NCBI GenBank assembly: GCA_030770535.1
Contig: JASVEC010000205.1
Span: 1-31,344 of the forward strand
Source: Batkoa obscura
Taxonomy: Eukaryota > Entomophthoromycota > Entomophthoromycetes > Entomophthorales > Batkoaceae
Length of the DNA: 31,344 nucleotides
Direction: 5' to 3'
Part shown: positions 1 through 11,327 of the stretch, in pieces
Layout of the letters: each line of letters begins with the position of its first letter
Position numbering within the stretch: position 1 is the first letter of the stretch
Position numbers and translations under genes: made by a program
The notes under the pieces: generated by a model
What the model saw: the letters and a program-made list of their open reading frames with translations, nothing else
What the model was told of the DNA's origin: nothing
Databases searched by the model: none

Positions 1-868
1 ACTCAGAATCTTGTTATGCTAAAAAATGGCTATTTGATTGAAGAGTGAAAATTAAATTAAAGCTTATGTTTATTTATAAATACAATTTATACTTTTATTG
101 TCAGAGTTCACTGAACTATTTGAAATAAAGCTTTATCTTAAACCCTCAGCCCTCAGTTACTAGATTATTGTTTATGATTTTACAATACACTTCCATAATT
201 TTTTCAAGCGCCTTAAAAATTTTTTTACATACTTATTCATACTTTATAATAATCATTTCATTGTTTTTATTTATAATGAAAAGTGAATAAGTATCTAAAA
301 ATTTAAAGTCATTAGAACAAATTCTACAACTAGAATATAAAACACTAGTAAGTATTAACTACAATAGTAAAAAAGAATATAATTTATTTTGCACTGCTTT
401 ATTATAAGCTGATAGTTGTTTAAAGTATGTAACAATTTAAGTATCTTAATCTTAACTTTTGACTTTTAAATTCAAATTGATAGTAGAGCTCTATATCAAA
501 GTAACATAATAACAAATAATCAACAATAAATAACTTATAAATGGCTAAAATGATAGCTAAGATATAACTTTAAAATAAAACGCTATAAGTCCAAATCATG
601 ATACAGTCTTAACTTAGAGCTAATAAAATTTATATAATCCAAAAGTGCGAAATGAAAAATATTAAAAAGCGAATAGACAAATAATAAAGCTTGAAAGAGT
701 GGGGTATATTAGTAAAGCTTAAAAAATAAGAAGATAAAAGCATAACCCCAGTTCTGTAAAAAATGATAATAACTAATAGTTTAAAAGTTCCACTATTCAA
801 ACAGTATAATAGTATATGTTTTTTCGTCTAAATGGGTTAAATTTTATCTCATTAAAATTATTACTCAA
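1..868. other. AT-rich intergenic stretch
   Basis: No open frame, RNA gene or recognisable repeat was found on either strand. The right end abuts the stop codon of the ARF6-type gene, so the last part is probably its 3' UTR. Confidence 0.6.
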
Positions 869-1569
<701 letters not shown>

Positions 1570-1804
1570 GATAAATAAATAGAAGATTGAGACTGGATAA
1601 TAGTATTAATTGATATTAGGTAAACAAAAAATTAGAAGTTTTTAAAAAGTTTAAAGTTTAAAAACTGTTTGAATATTTAAGTGGTAAAAAATAATTCTTG
1701 ATGTTTTTTTGCTCTTAGTTTCAACCCAAACAACATGACTTTACATTGGATTTAGGGGCTTATCTCAAAAGGAGTTGATTGGGGAGGCACGATTTCTTGC
1801 TTGT

Positions 1805-1949
1805 CCAATAGCATTTGTTGTCTTAATTTAGCTTCCAACCAATAAAAATCGCTATATCCTTACTAGAACCAATAAGTTAAGATTTTAACCCCATTCTGAC
1901 TTATTTATGAGCGGTAAATGACAACGTCATTTGAGCTTTGTCTTCCAAT
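1805..1949. promoter_or_regulatory. CCAAT cluster with spaced TGAC/GTCA palindrome
   Basis: CCAAT occurs four times on the plus strand (1805-1809, 1839-1843, 1869-1873, 1945-1949). An inverted repeat AAATGAC-AAC-GTCATTT lies at 1916-1932. The cluster is about 240-380 bp upstream of the ARF6-type start codon. CCAAT is bound by the HAP/NF-Y complex and TGAC/GTCA half-sites by bZIP proteins; that these sites regulate ARF6 is inference. Confidence 0.35.
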
Positions 1950-2811
1950 CATTTTCTATTAAATATGGCCTTTTGGATGATTCTATAATTACTTACTTCA
2001 AATTACTAATATAGCAAGCTTTGGTGAATGTCTCTATTATTTTGTGCCTGAAGTGCATTTTCTAACGAATGTTATGTTGTAGAAATAAAAACTACGTTTA
2101 TAAAAGGTTAACTTTAAATTAAATAGTCCGGACATTCTGTTCATTAACACTTTGTAACTGAATGGTTCGACCATGTTTATATGTAAGAAGCTGTTTCTTA
2201 AATACTGCTAAATATAAAAATAAAGATTTAAAGAGCTCGGCTTTTAATAAATCGAAACACTTTTTGTGGCTACTTTTTATGCTTAAGTTGCCTTTTAGAA
2301 TAAAAATTATTGGCTAAAAAAATTCAAAAGTTGTTTAGTTTAAAATGCAGAACAAGTTAGTTATGTTTGTTCCTAGTTTTTAAAAGTTAGGATAGAACCA
2401 AATTGAGCACTTCTTTGAACTGTTTTTAATTTATCATGTTTAGTTTTGTTGCCTTTTTCACGTAGACCCACAATTACTTCGGGGTATCAATAGATAGTTA
2501 AAAATTATACTTAAATACCAAAATCGAAAACTAACAGAAACCCAAGTATTTGTAAAAGTGTATTTAATGTTTATTTATTAATTTTAAGTTATCTAATAGA
2601 TGTGTTATTTTAAATGACTAGAATAAAAAATGACATTGATATTTTTTATGTCAATTGTTCCTTAAAAATTATAAACTAATGGTAATGTTTCTAATATATT
2701 TACACCCTCTTGACGCATGCAAAGAAATGTATTAGATCCCCACTTCAAAGCTGTAAAATAATTTTAAAGTGGAAAGGTGCAAATCTAAAGCTGAAAAAAA
2801 ACAAATTGGAG

Positions 2812-2941
2812 ATAGTGTGAATTTGATGGAAAATGTGAGGGCATAAAGTATTTGCCCAATTGCTAGCAACTACGAAAAGACTATAGTAATTGGGCAAATA
2901 TCCCATATCCTCACACTTTTACTTTATCAAATTTGTGTTAG
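2812..2941. repeat. Small imperfect foldback element
   Basis: Left arm 2812-2861 and right arm 2888-2941 are reverse complements with a few mismatches and small gaps. The best-paired cores are TTTGCCCAATT against AATTGGGCAAA and a GTGTGAGG-like block. The loop is about 26 nt. It could be a solitary non-autonomous foldback transposon or a transcribed hairpin. No second copy was noticed in the window. Confidence 0.55.
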
Positions 2942-3014
2942 CTAAAAGTTAAATGAAATTTTAATAGATAATTAGCTACCCATTATTTAATTAAAGAAAT
3001 GAAATAGAAAGAAT

Positions 3015-3222
3015 ATATAGGGATGTTTTCTTTGATTTCATCACTTTTTTCATCTTTTAAGTACTATCTGAGTGGAAAAATCGTTAGTAAAATTCTTAAA
3101 TAAAAAAATACACTCCATAGGGAGTGTTTTTTTTGACTTCATTATTTTTTCCATTTTTTAAGCGCTATTTAAGCGGAAAATTTGTTAGTAAAATTCTTAA
3201 ATGCGAAAATACATCCCCAATA
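3015..3222 (+). mobile_element. Two tandem copies of a ~105-bp MITE
   Basis: Two head-to-tail copies, about 3016-3119 and 3118-3222, share a junction of a few bases. Both follow the window consensus: GGGGATGT-like end, a T run, TTCATTAYTTTTTCCAT, TTTTAAGCGCTATTTGAGTGG, TTGTTAGTAAAATTC, then ACATCCCCA. They are the reverse order of the copies found elsewhere on minus. Confidence 0.85.
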
Positions 3223-4967
3223 TAGTAACCATATTTCATGTAATAAATTTTATATTTATTAGCTTAAATTATTTACATTTTTAATTAAAATTTTATTTTT
3301 CTAGTATTTTTTCAATTTTAGATTTACATCTTTCTAACTTTTAGGATTATTTGTGTTCTTGAATGGGAACCCTACATAAGGGAAATTCATCAGGACATGT
3401 AATCAAACTACTACTATCTGAAATATATCTTATACTAAGGAGCTTGGTAGCAAGTTTTAAAAGTTCCTTACATGGAAGTACAATTGTGATCTTTAGTTTT
3501 TAAGCTACATAAAGGCATCAAAGTCCCTGTATAAGTGAAGAGTACAGACTAACTAAGGTTAGAATTATAAATTATATAGGGATATATTTTTTGTTTAGGA
3601 ATTATGTGTTGAAACAAATGGAGTTGTCAAAAGTGTAATGTTACAAAACATCAATGAAAATACTTAATGATATTTATTGCTTTTAGCATTAATCATTATT
3701 GTTAAAAAAAGTGAAATTCCTAAAGACAGGATGCCAAAATAGCTTACCCACTTTCTAATTGTCTACCTCTCTTTTCGATATCCTCAGCCCCTTTAACCTC
3801 TATTCTCATCTTTATTAAAATTTTCTCTTAGTAATAAAGCACTTATGAACCTCTGACTTCAAGATTTCAAAGCGACCGAGTGTTTTATTTGGTCAAAATA
3901 AAAGTATATAATTGCAATTTTAAGTTAAATATCCATTATTAACCTGTGACATGAGGAAAGTAAAGCAAAGTAATCATCTGGCAAATGAGTCAGCTAAATG
4001 TGGCCCCAATACTAACTCATAATATTCTTTTATTTTGAATTTGATTGCTATTTGTAGTTCTACAGTGTACAAAAGATGAACAAAATAATGGGAATCGAAA
4101 AATTGTCAATTGATATTTATAATGATAACTTTTTATAGTCTTCTTTGAAGCCATACTAATAGCTTAAATCTACTATTTAAAAGAATAGGGCTTAATAGCA
4201 TAGTATCTAAAAGGCATAAAAAACCGTAGTTACGATTAGTAATAGGGGAATATCAGTGTTTTCAATATGATAGAAAAAGAAGTCAACTACAAACTATTTT
4301 TATATAAACATGAAATAATAAAAAGGTCAGTAGGATTTGAACTATATCTTCTTCAGATATTTTCATTAAAAATTGGAAAACTAATGACTTAATTTAAGAA
4401 AAGACATACATAGATATGGGAATGTTTTTTACCTGTTGCTTAGTATTTTTTAAAAATTTAGAAATTAACCGATGTGACTGTTTAAGTTTAAATGGGCACT
4501 GACAGATGATAAATTTTATATTTGTTCTATCATACTAGATGAGAGTTATTAATTTAATAATTGTTTTAAAATAAACAGTTAGTTAGCACTTCTTATTTAA
4601 GCTTGAATAGCGTAATATGCTAGTTAGTTGACTTCCAAATTAAAGATAGAAAAAAAGGACAATTGATAAAAAAAACATCCTATTTTTGTGTGAAATAATA
4701 CTTATCTAGCATTAGTAACTAAATTCATTCCTATAATAAATTTTGGCAAATCAAATAACCTCAACTTAACAAACATTACTAAAATAACTATTTTGTTTTA
4801 TGTCAATAGTTAATAAAGAAGTTTTACATTGTTAAATATGATCTAAAGTATTACATGATAGAAAAAAAAATCATTTATAGAAACCATAACAATCATCACA
4901 ATTACATTTGTTTTCAATATTATAAAATTTAGGCAGATGAATTAAATCGAATTAAGTTAATATAATT

Positions 4968-6721
4968 TTAATTTAAGTTTTCAAGAACTAAATTTAAGTT
5001 GGTAGGATAAAGTAAGTCAATGTGTCCGAACTTTAAAGTGTGGTTCTTTATATCGCTTGGCCAAACAACTTTAAATTGATTCAATACGACTACTAAAAAT
5101 ATCTTTTGCTCTAATAATGATAGGTTAATTCCAAGACCTAAAAATAATGATAAATAAATAGTCAATAAAATTAACGAACAATGTTATTTTACATGATCTA
5201 CTACCGGTTGAAAATGGAAGCCAAGATTTCAATTGACCCATAGTACAATCTTGGAATCTTTCAGGTATAAATTCCAAGGGATTTTTCCAGTGAGTTTCGC
5301 TTCTCATTAAGTGATAAAAATGAGTTTGAAGGAGGGTATTAGGTGGTAGAAAATAATTTTGAAAAGTAGCTGAAGTCTTATTGATTCTTTCTAAATTGAC
5401 AGCTAATGGTGGTAATAATCTTAAATTTTCTTTAATTACCATTTCTAAGTATGGTAAGTTTTTCAATTCTTCCTCGCTTATATTATTTATATCTTTTATA
5501 TTGCTTTGTATTTCTTTGCGCACCTTGTCTTGGATTTCCTATAAATTCGTATGTAAATAATAATAATAATAAAATGATTGTTTTACAGGGTAAATAGCTA
5601 AGTGGTATAACAACCCACTAAGGGACATAGAAGTTGTATCATGACCAGCAACAAAAAGAATCTTAAAGGTCCACTAAGATAATTGCAATGTTATTTTTAA
5701 AAGTAAATATATATTATAAATCATTTACCAGCATCTCTTTATAAGTCAATCTATAATCTTCAGTGACGTTTTCTGAAGATGTATTAACTAAAGCAGTAAG
5801 CGCATCATTTTCTGGATCAATCTTGTTTCCGTCTAATAACTTTTTACGTTCAACTATATAACTCTCAATCATATCATCGAACTGTTTAACTATTTCTAAT
5901 TCTTCGGGTCTAAAACGATCCAGAAATGGAAAAATAATGTACAAAGGTTTATTAACTATTATCATAGATTGAAGGTACAACTCAGCAGCCTTACTATGTT
6001 GCTCTTCTAATTCCTAGGATCAAATGTATTAGCTTACATTTTAATAGAAAAATAAATTAAATTACTTTAAAATCAATATCAAACACTAGTTTTCCTAACA
6101 TGTCTAAAGTCAACCTAGAAAAATTAGTACTATTAACAATTTACATCATAAAATTTACTTTTCAGTTAGAATATGGGGGTTGATTTTCTCACTGCCATCT
6201 TTACTAATTTCTCGAACTTTATTACAAAATTTAATACATTGATCAACTAAAAGTTTAGCATCCCATTTCTTTTTAAAGAATTGATTGATAGCACGACGAT
6301 GTTTTCTCCAATCTTTACCATTAGAATAAACAATATTATCACCAAAGAATTCACCTGCGGTAGTGTTACCAATAACTTGAGTTAATAATTGTTTTTCAAA
6401 TTTTTGACTATCATTTAATACAGTCTGTACATCTTCTTCTCGACTTAGATAAACAACCCATCTCCCGAATATCCATACCTACTGCTTGTTAGCTATCTTG
6501 CCTTATATTTATATATTTAATATTACTATACATATGCCTTCTTTTTCTAATAAATCTTTGTAGATCTCATATCTTCCTTCAAAGCTAAGAGTTTTTAAGA
6601 TGGCAAGGAACGATTTGTAAAATGGTACCCTTGGCAAATGACGGAGTTGCTTTGGTGGCAATGTTAATTGATATAGCGCCCCAAAGATTATCAGAGTTAT
6701 TAAAATTGAAATTAAAAACAT
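4968..6721 (-). CDS. Cytochrome P450 monooxygenase (7 exons)
   Basis: Exons on minus: 6527-6721, 6159-6478, 6066-6114, 5729-6013, 5587-5673, 5193-5538 and 4968-5137. The six introns are 44-55 nt, and the joined frame is 483 aa, normal for a microsomal P450. Residues 1-23 form a hydrophobic membrane anchor followed by a Pro-rich hinge (LPPKQLRHLPRVP). The I-helix motif is AGHDTT (292-297), the K-helix is ENLR (E349, R352), PERF is at 404-407, and the heme loop is FSTGSRSCLG with ligand Cys428. The heme Cys codon is split by the last intron, and the family pattern FxxGxRxCxG appears only after splicing, which supports the model. These enzymes use NADPH-P450 reductase at the ER to oxidise lipophilic substrates. 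The substrate and CYP family cannot be assigned from sequence alone. Confidence 0.93.
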
Positions 6722-6990
6722 TTGAATTTCAAAAGAAAGATTAAGGAGTTGGCTCTATGTTTTCACATTTATATATTTGTTTCACATAAGATTAATTTTT
6801 TCGATCCTTTTGCTTTTTTTCAATTTATATTATTCAAGTTTCTATCTTTTTGATTATCTGTTTACCCTTTTTTTCCAATTTTATTTTTCTAACATTTTAA
6901 TCCAAATATCAGAAATGGTAAAAACTCCATTTTAAATATAAATTCAATAACCAAGTTTGTAATGCAATTCTTTTTAAGTCAAAAAAGAGA

Positions 6991-7090
6991 TAATGGGAGT
7001 ATATTTTCTTTTTAAGAATTTCATTAATCTTTTCGCTCAAACAGCACTCAAAAAATGGAAAAAGTAATGAAACCAAAGAAAACATCCTCT
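6991..7090 (-). mobile_element. MITE copy, reverse orientation
   Basis: About 100 bp matching the reverse complement of the ~105-bp family (AAGAATTT, CGCTCAAACAGCACT, AAAAAATGGAAAAAGTAATGA, AACATCC). It lies about 270 bp upstream of the P450 start codon, so it could be in that promoter region. Confidence 0.8.
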
Positions 7091-7730
7091 ACTAGTGTGG
7101 CATCCCCCAACTTTAGCCTCAGGGTTGACACTTAGACTGTAATGCCTAATATTGTTGTTTTATTTTAAATGTATGCTTATTAGTTGTTTATTATAGAATA
7201 AGAAAATAAAAATTAAGCCCAAAATCAGCTATAGTGCTATTTCAGAGACTTAAATCATCGGTATATAGTATACATTTAAAATAAAACAGTTACATATTGG
7301 TAGTTACATTAAAATATAGATTCAAATTGAACTTAATCTACTTTTTATAACAAGTTTACCTACTTTTAATAAATTGATTTAGAGCAAATAATAAATTCTA
7401 CAATATAAATCAACAATCAGTTGAGAATTACATCAACTATGAAGACTTTGAGATTATTTAACAAATCATACTATTCTAAATAAAAAAATTAAATCTTACA
7501 ATTTAATCACTTTTATTTCTATTACTAATACCTCCATCAAAATCATTATAGTACAAAACGTCTATTTAAGGAATGATAAGTTTATAGGGTTTTATAAATT
7601 ACTACTTTAGCTTAGATTATTAAAAAGGTAATTGTAAACTAAGATTAATTTTGTTCCTTTTCTCTTCGTCTTAATTTTTAACTTAATTAAAAATACTTAT
7701 CTATAAGAGTTCAAGATTTTCAAAAAAAAG
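7091..7730. other. AT-rich intergenic stretch
   Basis: Non-coding sequence between the MITE and the outer edge of the inverted duplication. No gene or repeat was recognised. Confidence 0.5.
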
Positions 7731-7777
7731 ATCAAACAAAATTTAAAGATATATAATATATAATAATAGTTTATTTT

Positions 7778-8296
7778 TTAAATATAGTTGACATTACAAG
7801 AAGCATCTTGTTGAAGCTGACAGAGATAACCACTACCAGATCTACTAATTCTAAAAGTATTGGCAGGACAAATAAGTCTGAGAGTAGATGCATTTTGTAC
7901 TCCGTTAATACCATAAATAGTAAGAGTATAAGTGCCATCACCATTATTGATATAGTTAATACTTGGAGAATAGATAGTATAGTAATTATCAACAGCTCCA
8001 TAAAATTGATTAGCTCCATTCCATCCTGTAATACCGCTATAATATGGATAACCATTGTAATATCCTCCATTTCCATAATGACCTCCATTGTAATTACCAA
8101 ATAATAAGTTAAATGTTGTCTTTAAGACATGAGCAATTAAACCAAAAGTTCTTCCTTGAACATTACTCTTTTGAGTAGTATCCAAAGTTGGTGTTATAAT
8201 TTCACCTGCTGGTGGAATACTAGGAGTTGATTGAGCTGCACCATTAGCGTAACCTAAAGCTACTAAAGATAAAAGGAAGACAGAAGCGAATTTCAT
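7778..8296 (-). CDS. Secreted Gly/Tyr-rich protein, copy 1
   Basis: An intronless 172-aa frame on minus starts at ATG 8296. Residues 1-19 are a classic signal peptide (MKFASVFLLSLVALGYANG, with cleavage likely near Ala/Gly 17-20). A Ser/Thr/Pro-rich segment follows (about 20-45), then a short hydrophobic stretch (GLIAHVLKTTFNLLFG), a Gly/Tyr/Asn-rich block (about 68-108: NGGHYGNGGYYNGYPYYSG) and a C-terminal part with three Cys (ICPANTF, YLCQ, SCNV). I do not recognise the family. Secretion and the low-complexity Gly/Tyr block suggest a cell-wall, adhesive or host-facing protein, which is inference. The sequence is identical to the copy at 11395-11913, from which it diverges in transcription direction. 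A TATA-like box lies 60 bp upstream. Confidence 0.85.
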   Translation of the reverse strand: MKFASVFLLSLVALGYANGAAQSTPSIPPAGEIITPTLDTTQKSNVQGRTFGLIAHVLKTTFNLLFGNYNGGHYGNGGYYNGYPYYSGITGWNGANQFYGAVDNYYTIYSPSINYINNGDGTYTLTIYGINGVQNASTLRLICPANTFRISRSGSGYLCQLQQDASCNVNYI

Positions 8297-8355
8297 TGTT
8301 TATTTGTTTGTTTTGAATATATTTTTTGATGATTTTTTTGTTCATTATTTTCTTG

Positions 8356-8363
8356 TTTATATA
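8356..8363 (-). promoter_or_regulatory. TATA box of secreted-protein copy 1
   Basis: TATATAAA on minus, 60 bp before the ATG. The leader between them is A/C-rich (AACAAACAAATAAACA just before the ATG), as is common for highly expressed fungal genes. Confidence 0.5.
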
Positions 8364-8658
8364 CCTTTTTGATTTCTGGTATTGTTCACTGCACTATACA
8401 TAGCTTCAAAAGTAACTTTAATTATAACAAATTTTTATTTTATTATAAAATAATACTCGTAAAATAAGGCTTATCAATCATGAAAAAGCCCAAATTTTAT
8501 TTAATGCTTTTGGTAAAAACTTCGGGCCTTTAATGTTATTTGTTGTTTTCGAGTTTTAGCAAATCAACACAGTAAGTTACTCTAGCATTTATAAACCGAA
8601 GATCAAATTCAAATGTTCTTTTATACAAATAAATATTATAGTTACCATGTTATCGTTT

Positions 8659-8696
8659 TATAATAATTTAAGACAAAATTGTCTTAAATTATTATA
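8659..8696. repeat. 18-bp perfect palindrome in left arm
   Basis: TATAATAATTTAAGACAA and its exact reverse complement are separated by two bases. It lies about 365 bp upstream of the secreted-protein start and is repeated in the right arm at 10995-11032. It could be a cruciform or a dimeric factor site. Confidence 0.7.
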
Positions 8697-8973
8697 GTTT
8701 AGCATATTAGATCGTTATGTTTATCACTTTTAACTGCCCTTTCTTATTCTTTTCATGATATCTAGCTTAAAATTTAGTTTTAATATATTTCAACTATTAT
8801 CTACAAGTGTAAAAGTAAATGTAAAGATTAAGTATATAATTATATATACTTATACTAAGATATAATCACACTTTATTTATATGTTATGTTTTGAGCTTAA
8901 GATAGTACCGTATTAAAAATACTATTACATTATAAAAAAGCTATCAATATAAAAGTGAAGGTTTTATTTAAAA

Positions 8974-9006
8974 GTTGATTTAAGGTTGATTTAAGGTTGA
9001 TTTAAT
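8974..9006 (+). repeat. Three-unit 11-bp tandem repeat
   Basis: The unit GTTGATTTAAG is repeated about three times in the spacer of the inverted duplication, the last unit incomplete. It has no evident function. Confidence 0.7.
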
Positions 9007-9163
9007 TCATTTTAAATTAGTAATGTATTTATAAGAATTACAATCACTTTAATTAGTTTTTTTATAGTCATAAACATTTATAGAATATATTAAATTAAGC
9101 TACTTTAAAAAAAAATAAAGGAAATAGGTCTCGAGTATTTTTACTATTGAGAAAATGCAATAA

Positions 9164-9316
9164 AATAAAGATTTAAAAGTTAAGGTTAAGAAGAAAGCAA
9201 AAAAAGATTATTTGGTTGTTGGAAGCAAATCGAATTCAAAATTTCCAGCCTCAAATACGATAAGACTGCATTTTACAGATTCATGTTATGGTTCATACAT
9301 GGGTAATCCAAGGTAG
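9164..9316 (+). pseudogene. Short coding-like remnant, unknown family
   Basis: A 50-codon open stretch has coding-like composition: a Lys-rich start (KVKVKKKAKKDYLVVGSK) followed by FPASNTIRLHFTDSCYGSYMG. It has no plausible start codon of its own and ends at a stop. I do not recognise it. It may be an eroded exon or part of a degenerate element within the spacer of the inverted duplication. It could also be chance. Confidence 0.25.
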
Positions 9317-9898
9317 GTAGTGTGGTTACAGCAGGATTTGAAGTTGAAACATCTTCAGTTAATGATTTATTATAGTAACAACAGATGACCTAAGGGCTGG
9401 TTGAAAAACAAGGCTTGAAAAAAAAGTTAAGTAATTTCATTGTAGCTTTAATTTTCACTTGTTTCGAACAGTTTGATGCTATTAAATATAATATCAATAG
9501 TTTCTTCACTAAGTAATTCTCAAATAAGTAAAACAAATAATCTTTATTTATTGCCACATTATTATAATATATGAATATTACACTAATACTAAAGCTATAT
9601 CTAAATTTTACAAATAATTGTTATAATTATTTAGTAAATAATCTCAGATTTTGAAACAATTATATAAATTATTTTTTGCTCTTTTTTCAAGTAGTTAATA
9701 AACTTCATTTAGCAAGGATTTTGACCTTAATATGAAGGCTGTTAGTCTTTGTATAAAAAATACTACGTAAAAACTAAGAGCACTCACGCCAATATCTTGC
9801 TCTTCATTTTGGTTAAAGATATATGTGTGCCTTTTTTAACTTTAATATTTTTTTATTCAATTATTGTCACTTTACATCACTTTAGTAATACTATCAAT

Positions 9899-10096
9899 AT
9901 ACGGGGATGATTTTTGGTTTCATTATTTTTTTTATCTTTTAAGCGTTACTTGAGTGGAAAAATTATTAGTATAATTTTAAACAAAAAATATGAGGATGTA
10001 TTTTTATGTTTAAGGATTTTACTAACAAATTTTCCGCTTAAATAGCGCTTAAAAAATGGAAGAAATAATGAAGTCAAAAAAAACACTCCCATATAT
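9899..10096. mobile_element. Inverted dimer of the ~105-bp MITE
   Basis: A plus-oriented copy (about 9899-9990, slightly shortened at its right end) is joined to a minus-oriented copy (about 9989-10096). Their 3' ends meet at AATATGAGGATGT. Together they form a near-palindrome of about 200 bp. It sits near the centre (9845) of the large inverted duplication. Confidence 0.8.
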
Positions 10097-10371
10097 TCCC
10101 ATATTGTTTTGCAGTCAATTTTAATTTAAGCTTTATTTCAAATTATAAACAATTTTAAGCAAATACAATAGCTGACTTTAGAAACTTATTAAATATATAG
10201 ATAGATCATGATATAGGTATTTTTTGAAAATCAAAGCTATATCTATAATTTAGTGTAATTTATTACATTACTTATACTTTAACGTTATTGATATATCTAT
10301 AATCAAATACCATACTTGTTCTTTTAATTAATAATATATATAATTTTAAAACAGTTATTGATAGGCTTAAT

Positions 10372-10444
10372 GGGGTAGTAGCTCAATCGGTAGAGTACTC
10401 GCTTTGCATGCGAGGGGCACGGGGATCGAAACCCTGCTACTCCA
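10372..10444 (+). tRNA. tRNA-Ala (anticodon UGC)
   Basis: The cloverleaf is complete and intronless. Acceptor GGGGTAG pairs with CTACTCC and contains the G3:U70 wobble that defines alanine tRNAs. The D-arm is GCTC/GAGT. The anticodon stem CTCGC/GCGAG has loop TTTGCAT (anticodon TGC at 10405-10407). The T-arm CGGGG/CCCTG has loop ATCGAAA, and A73 is the discriminator. A54 in place of T54 in the T-loop is unusual but known for some eukaryotic tRNA-Ala genes. A five-T run from 10447 is a Pol III terminator. The gene lies in the single-copy spacer of the inverted duplication. Confidence 0.96.
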
Positions 10445-10446
10445 TA

Positions 10447-10451
10447 TTTTT
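10447..10451 (+). terminator. Pol III terminator of tRNA-Ala
   Basis: TTTTT begins two bases after the mature tRNA end. Confidence 0.7.
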
Positions 10452-10642
10452 AATTTCGGGAATTAATTATCATTTCAAAGTACTTGGTTTTGATTATGCC
10501 AAAAATAGCTATCTTACAATATACATGATCTGTTAAATAAATTGTTTATGAACATAGATTGATAATATAATAATGTTTTTTTATATTTCAAAATTTTATT
10601 AACTAAGCAACCTTTTTAAAGTATCAAAAATGCTCAGAAAAA

Positions 10643-10746
10643 ACATGGAAGTATTTTTTTGGCTTTATTACTTTTTCCATCTTTTAAGTGCTATTTAAGT
10701 AGAAAAATTGTTAGTAAAACTCTTGAATACAAAAATATATCCCCAA
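10643..10746 (+). mobile_element. MITE copy, forward orientation
   Basis: A full-length member: TGGAAGTATTTTTTTGG at the left, CATCTTTTAAGTGCTATTTAAGT in the middle and TATATCCCCA at the right. It lies between the tRNA and the right arm. The left end is diverged from the GGGGATGT consensus. Confidence 0.8.
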
Positions 10747-10994
10747 TTAAAACAATGACATACATTCTTTTCAACCCATTGTAACTATCCTAAAGAGAAT
10801 TCAATAAGCTGATTTGAGTTCTTTCTTAAGCTAACTGTGCTGAATATAGTGTATATAAAAGTATGTTTTAATTACTTTTTACACTTGTAGATAATAGTTG
10901 AAATATATTAAAACTAAATTTTAAGCTAGATATCATGAAAAGAATAAGAAAGGGCAGTTAAAAGTGATAAACATAACGATCTAATATGCTAAAC

Positions 10995-11032
10995 TATAAT
11001 AATTTAAGACAATTTTGTCTTAAATTATTATA
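10995..11032. repeat. 18-bp perfect palindrome in right arm
   Basis: Mirror copy of the palindrome at 8659-8696, with the same 2-base centre, upstream of the second secreted-protein gene. Confidence 0.7.
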
Positions 11033-11327
11033 AAACGATAACATGGTAACTATAATATTTATTTGTATAAAAGAACATTTGAATTTGATCTTCGGTTTAT
11101 AAATGCTAGAGTAACTTACTGTGTTGATTTGCTAAAACTCGAAAACAACAAATAACATTAAAGGCCCGAAGTTTTTACCAAAAGCATTAAATAAAATTTG
11201 GGCTTTTTCATGATTGATAAGCCTTATTTTACGAGTATTATTTTATAATAAAATAAAAATTTGTTATAATTAAAGTTACTTTTGAAGCTATGTATAGTGC
11301 AGTGAACAATACCAGAAATCAAAAAGG

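Larger units (their letters stand above)
1950..4967. other. Long gene-poor AT-rich region
   Basis: About 3 kb between the ARF6 promoter side and the P450 stop codon. Apart from a foldback at 2812-2941 and two miniature elements at 3015-3222, I see no gene, RNA gene or sustained coding signal on either strand. Confidence 0.5.
7731..8818. repeat. Left arm of a large perfect inverted repeat
   Basis: Positions 7741-8810 are the exact reverse complement of 10881-11950, with mirror sum 19,691 throughout and no indel. I compared all upstream non-coding lines and the coding part and found no mismatch. Similarity continues for about 10 bp with one mismatch on the outer side (7731-7740) and frays after 8810 on the inner side. 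The arm holds one whole gene with about 500 bp of upstream sequence, but almost nothing beyond the gene's 3' UTR. Confidence 0.95.

Noticed and set aside
7771-8104. Additional open frames on both strands across the secreted-protein gene (and at 11587-11920)
   Set aside because: They are shadows of the Gly/Tyr-rich coding sequence. Their residues (Met/Ile/Val or Ser/Thr/Ile runs) reflect its codon bias, and they have no signal or motif.
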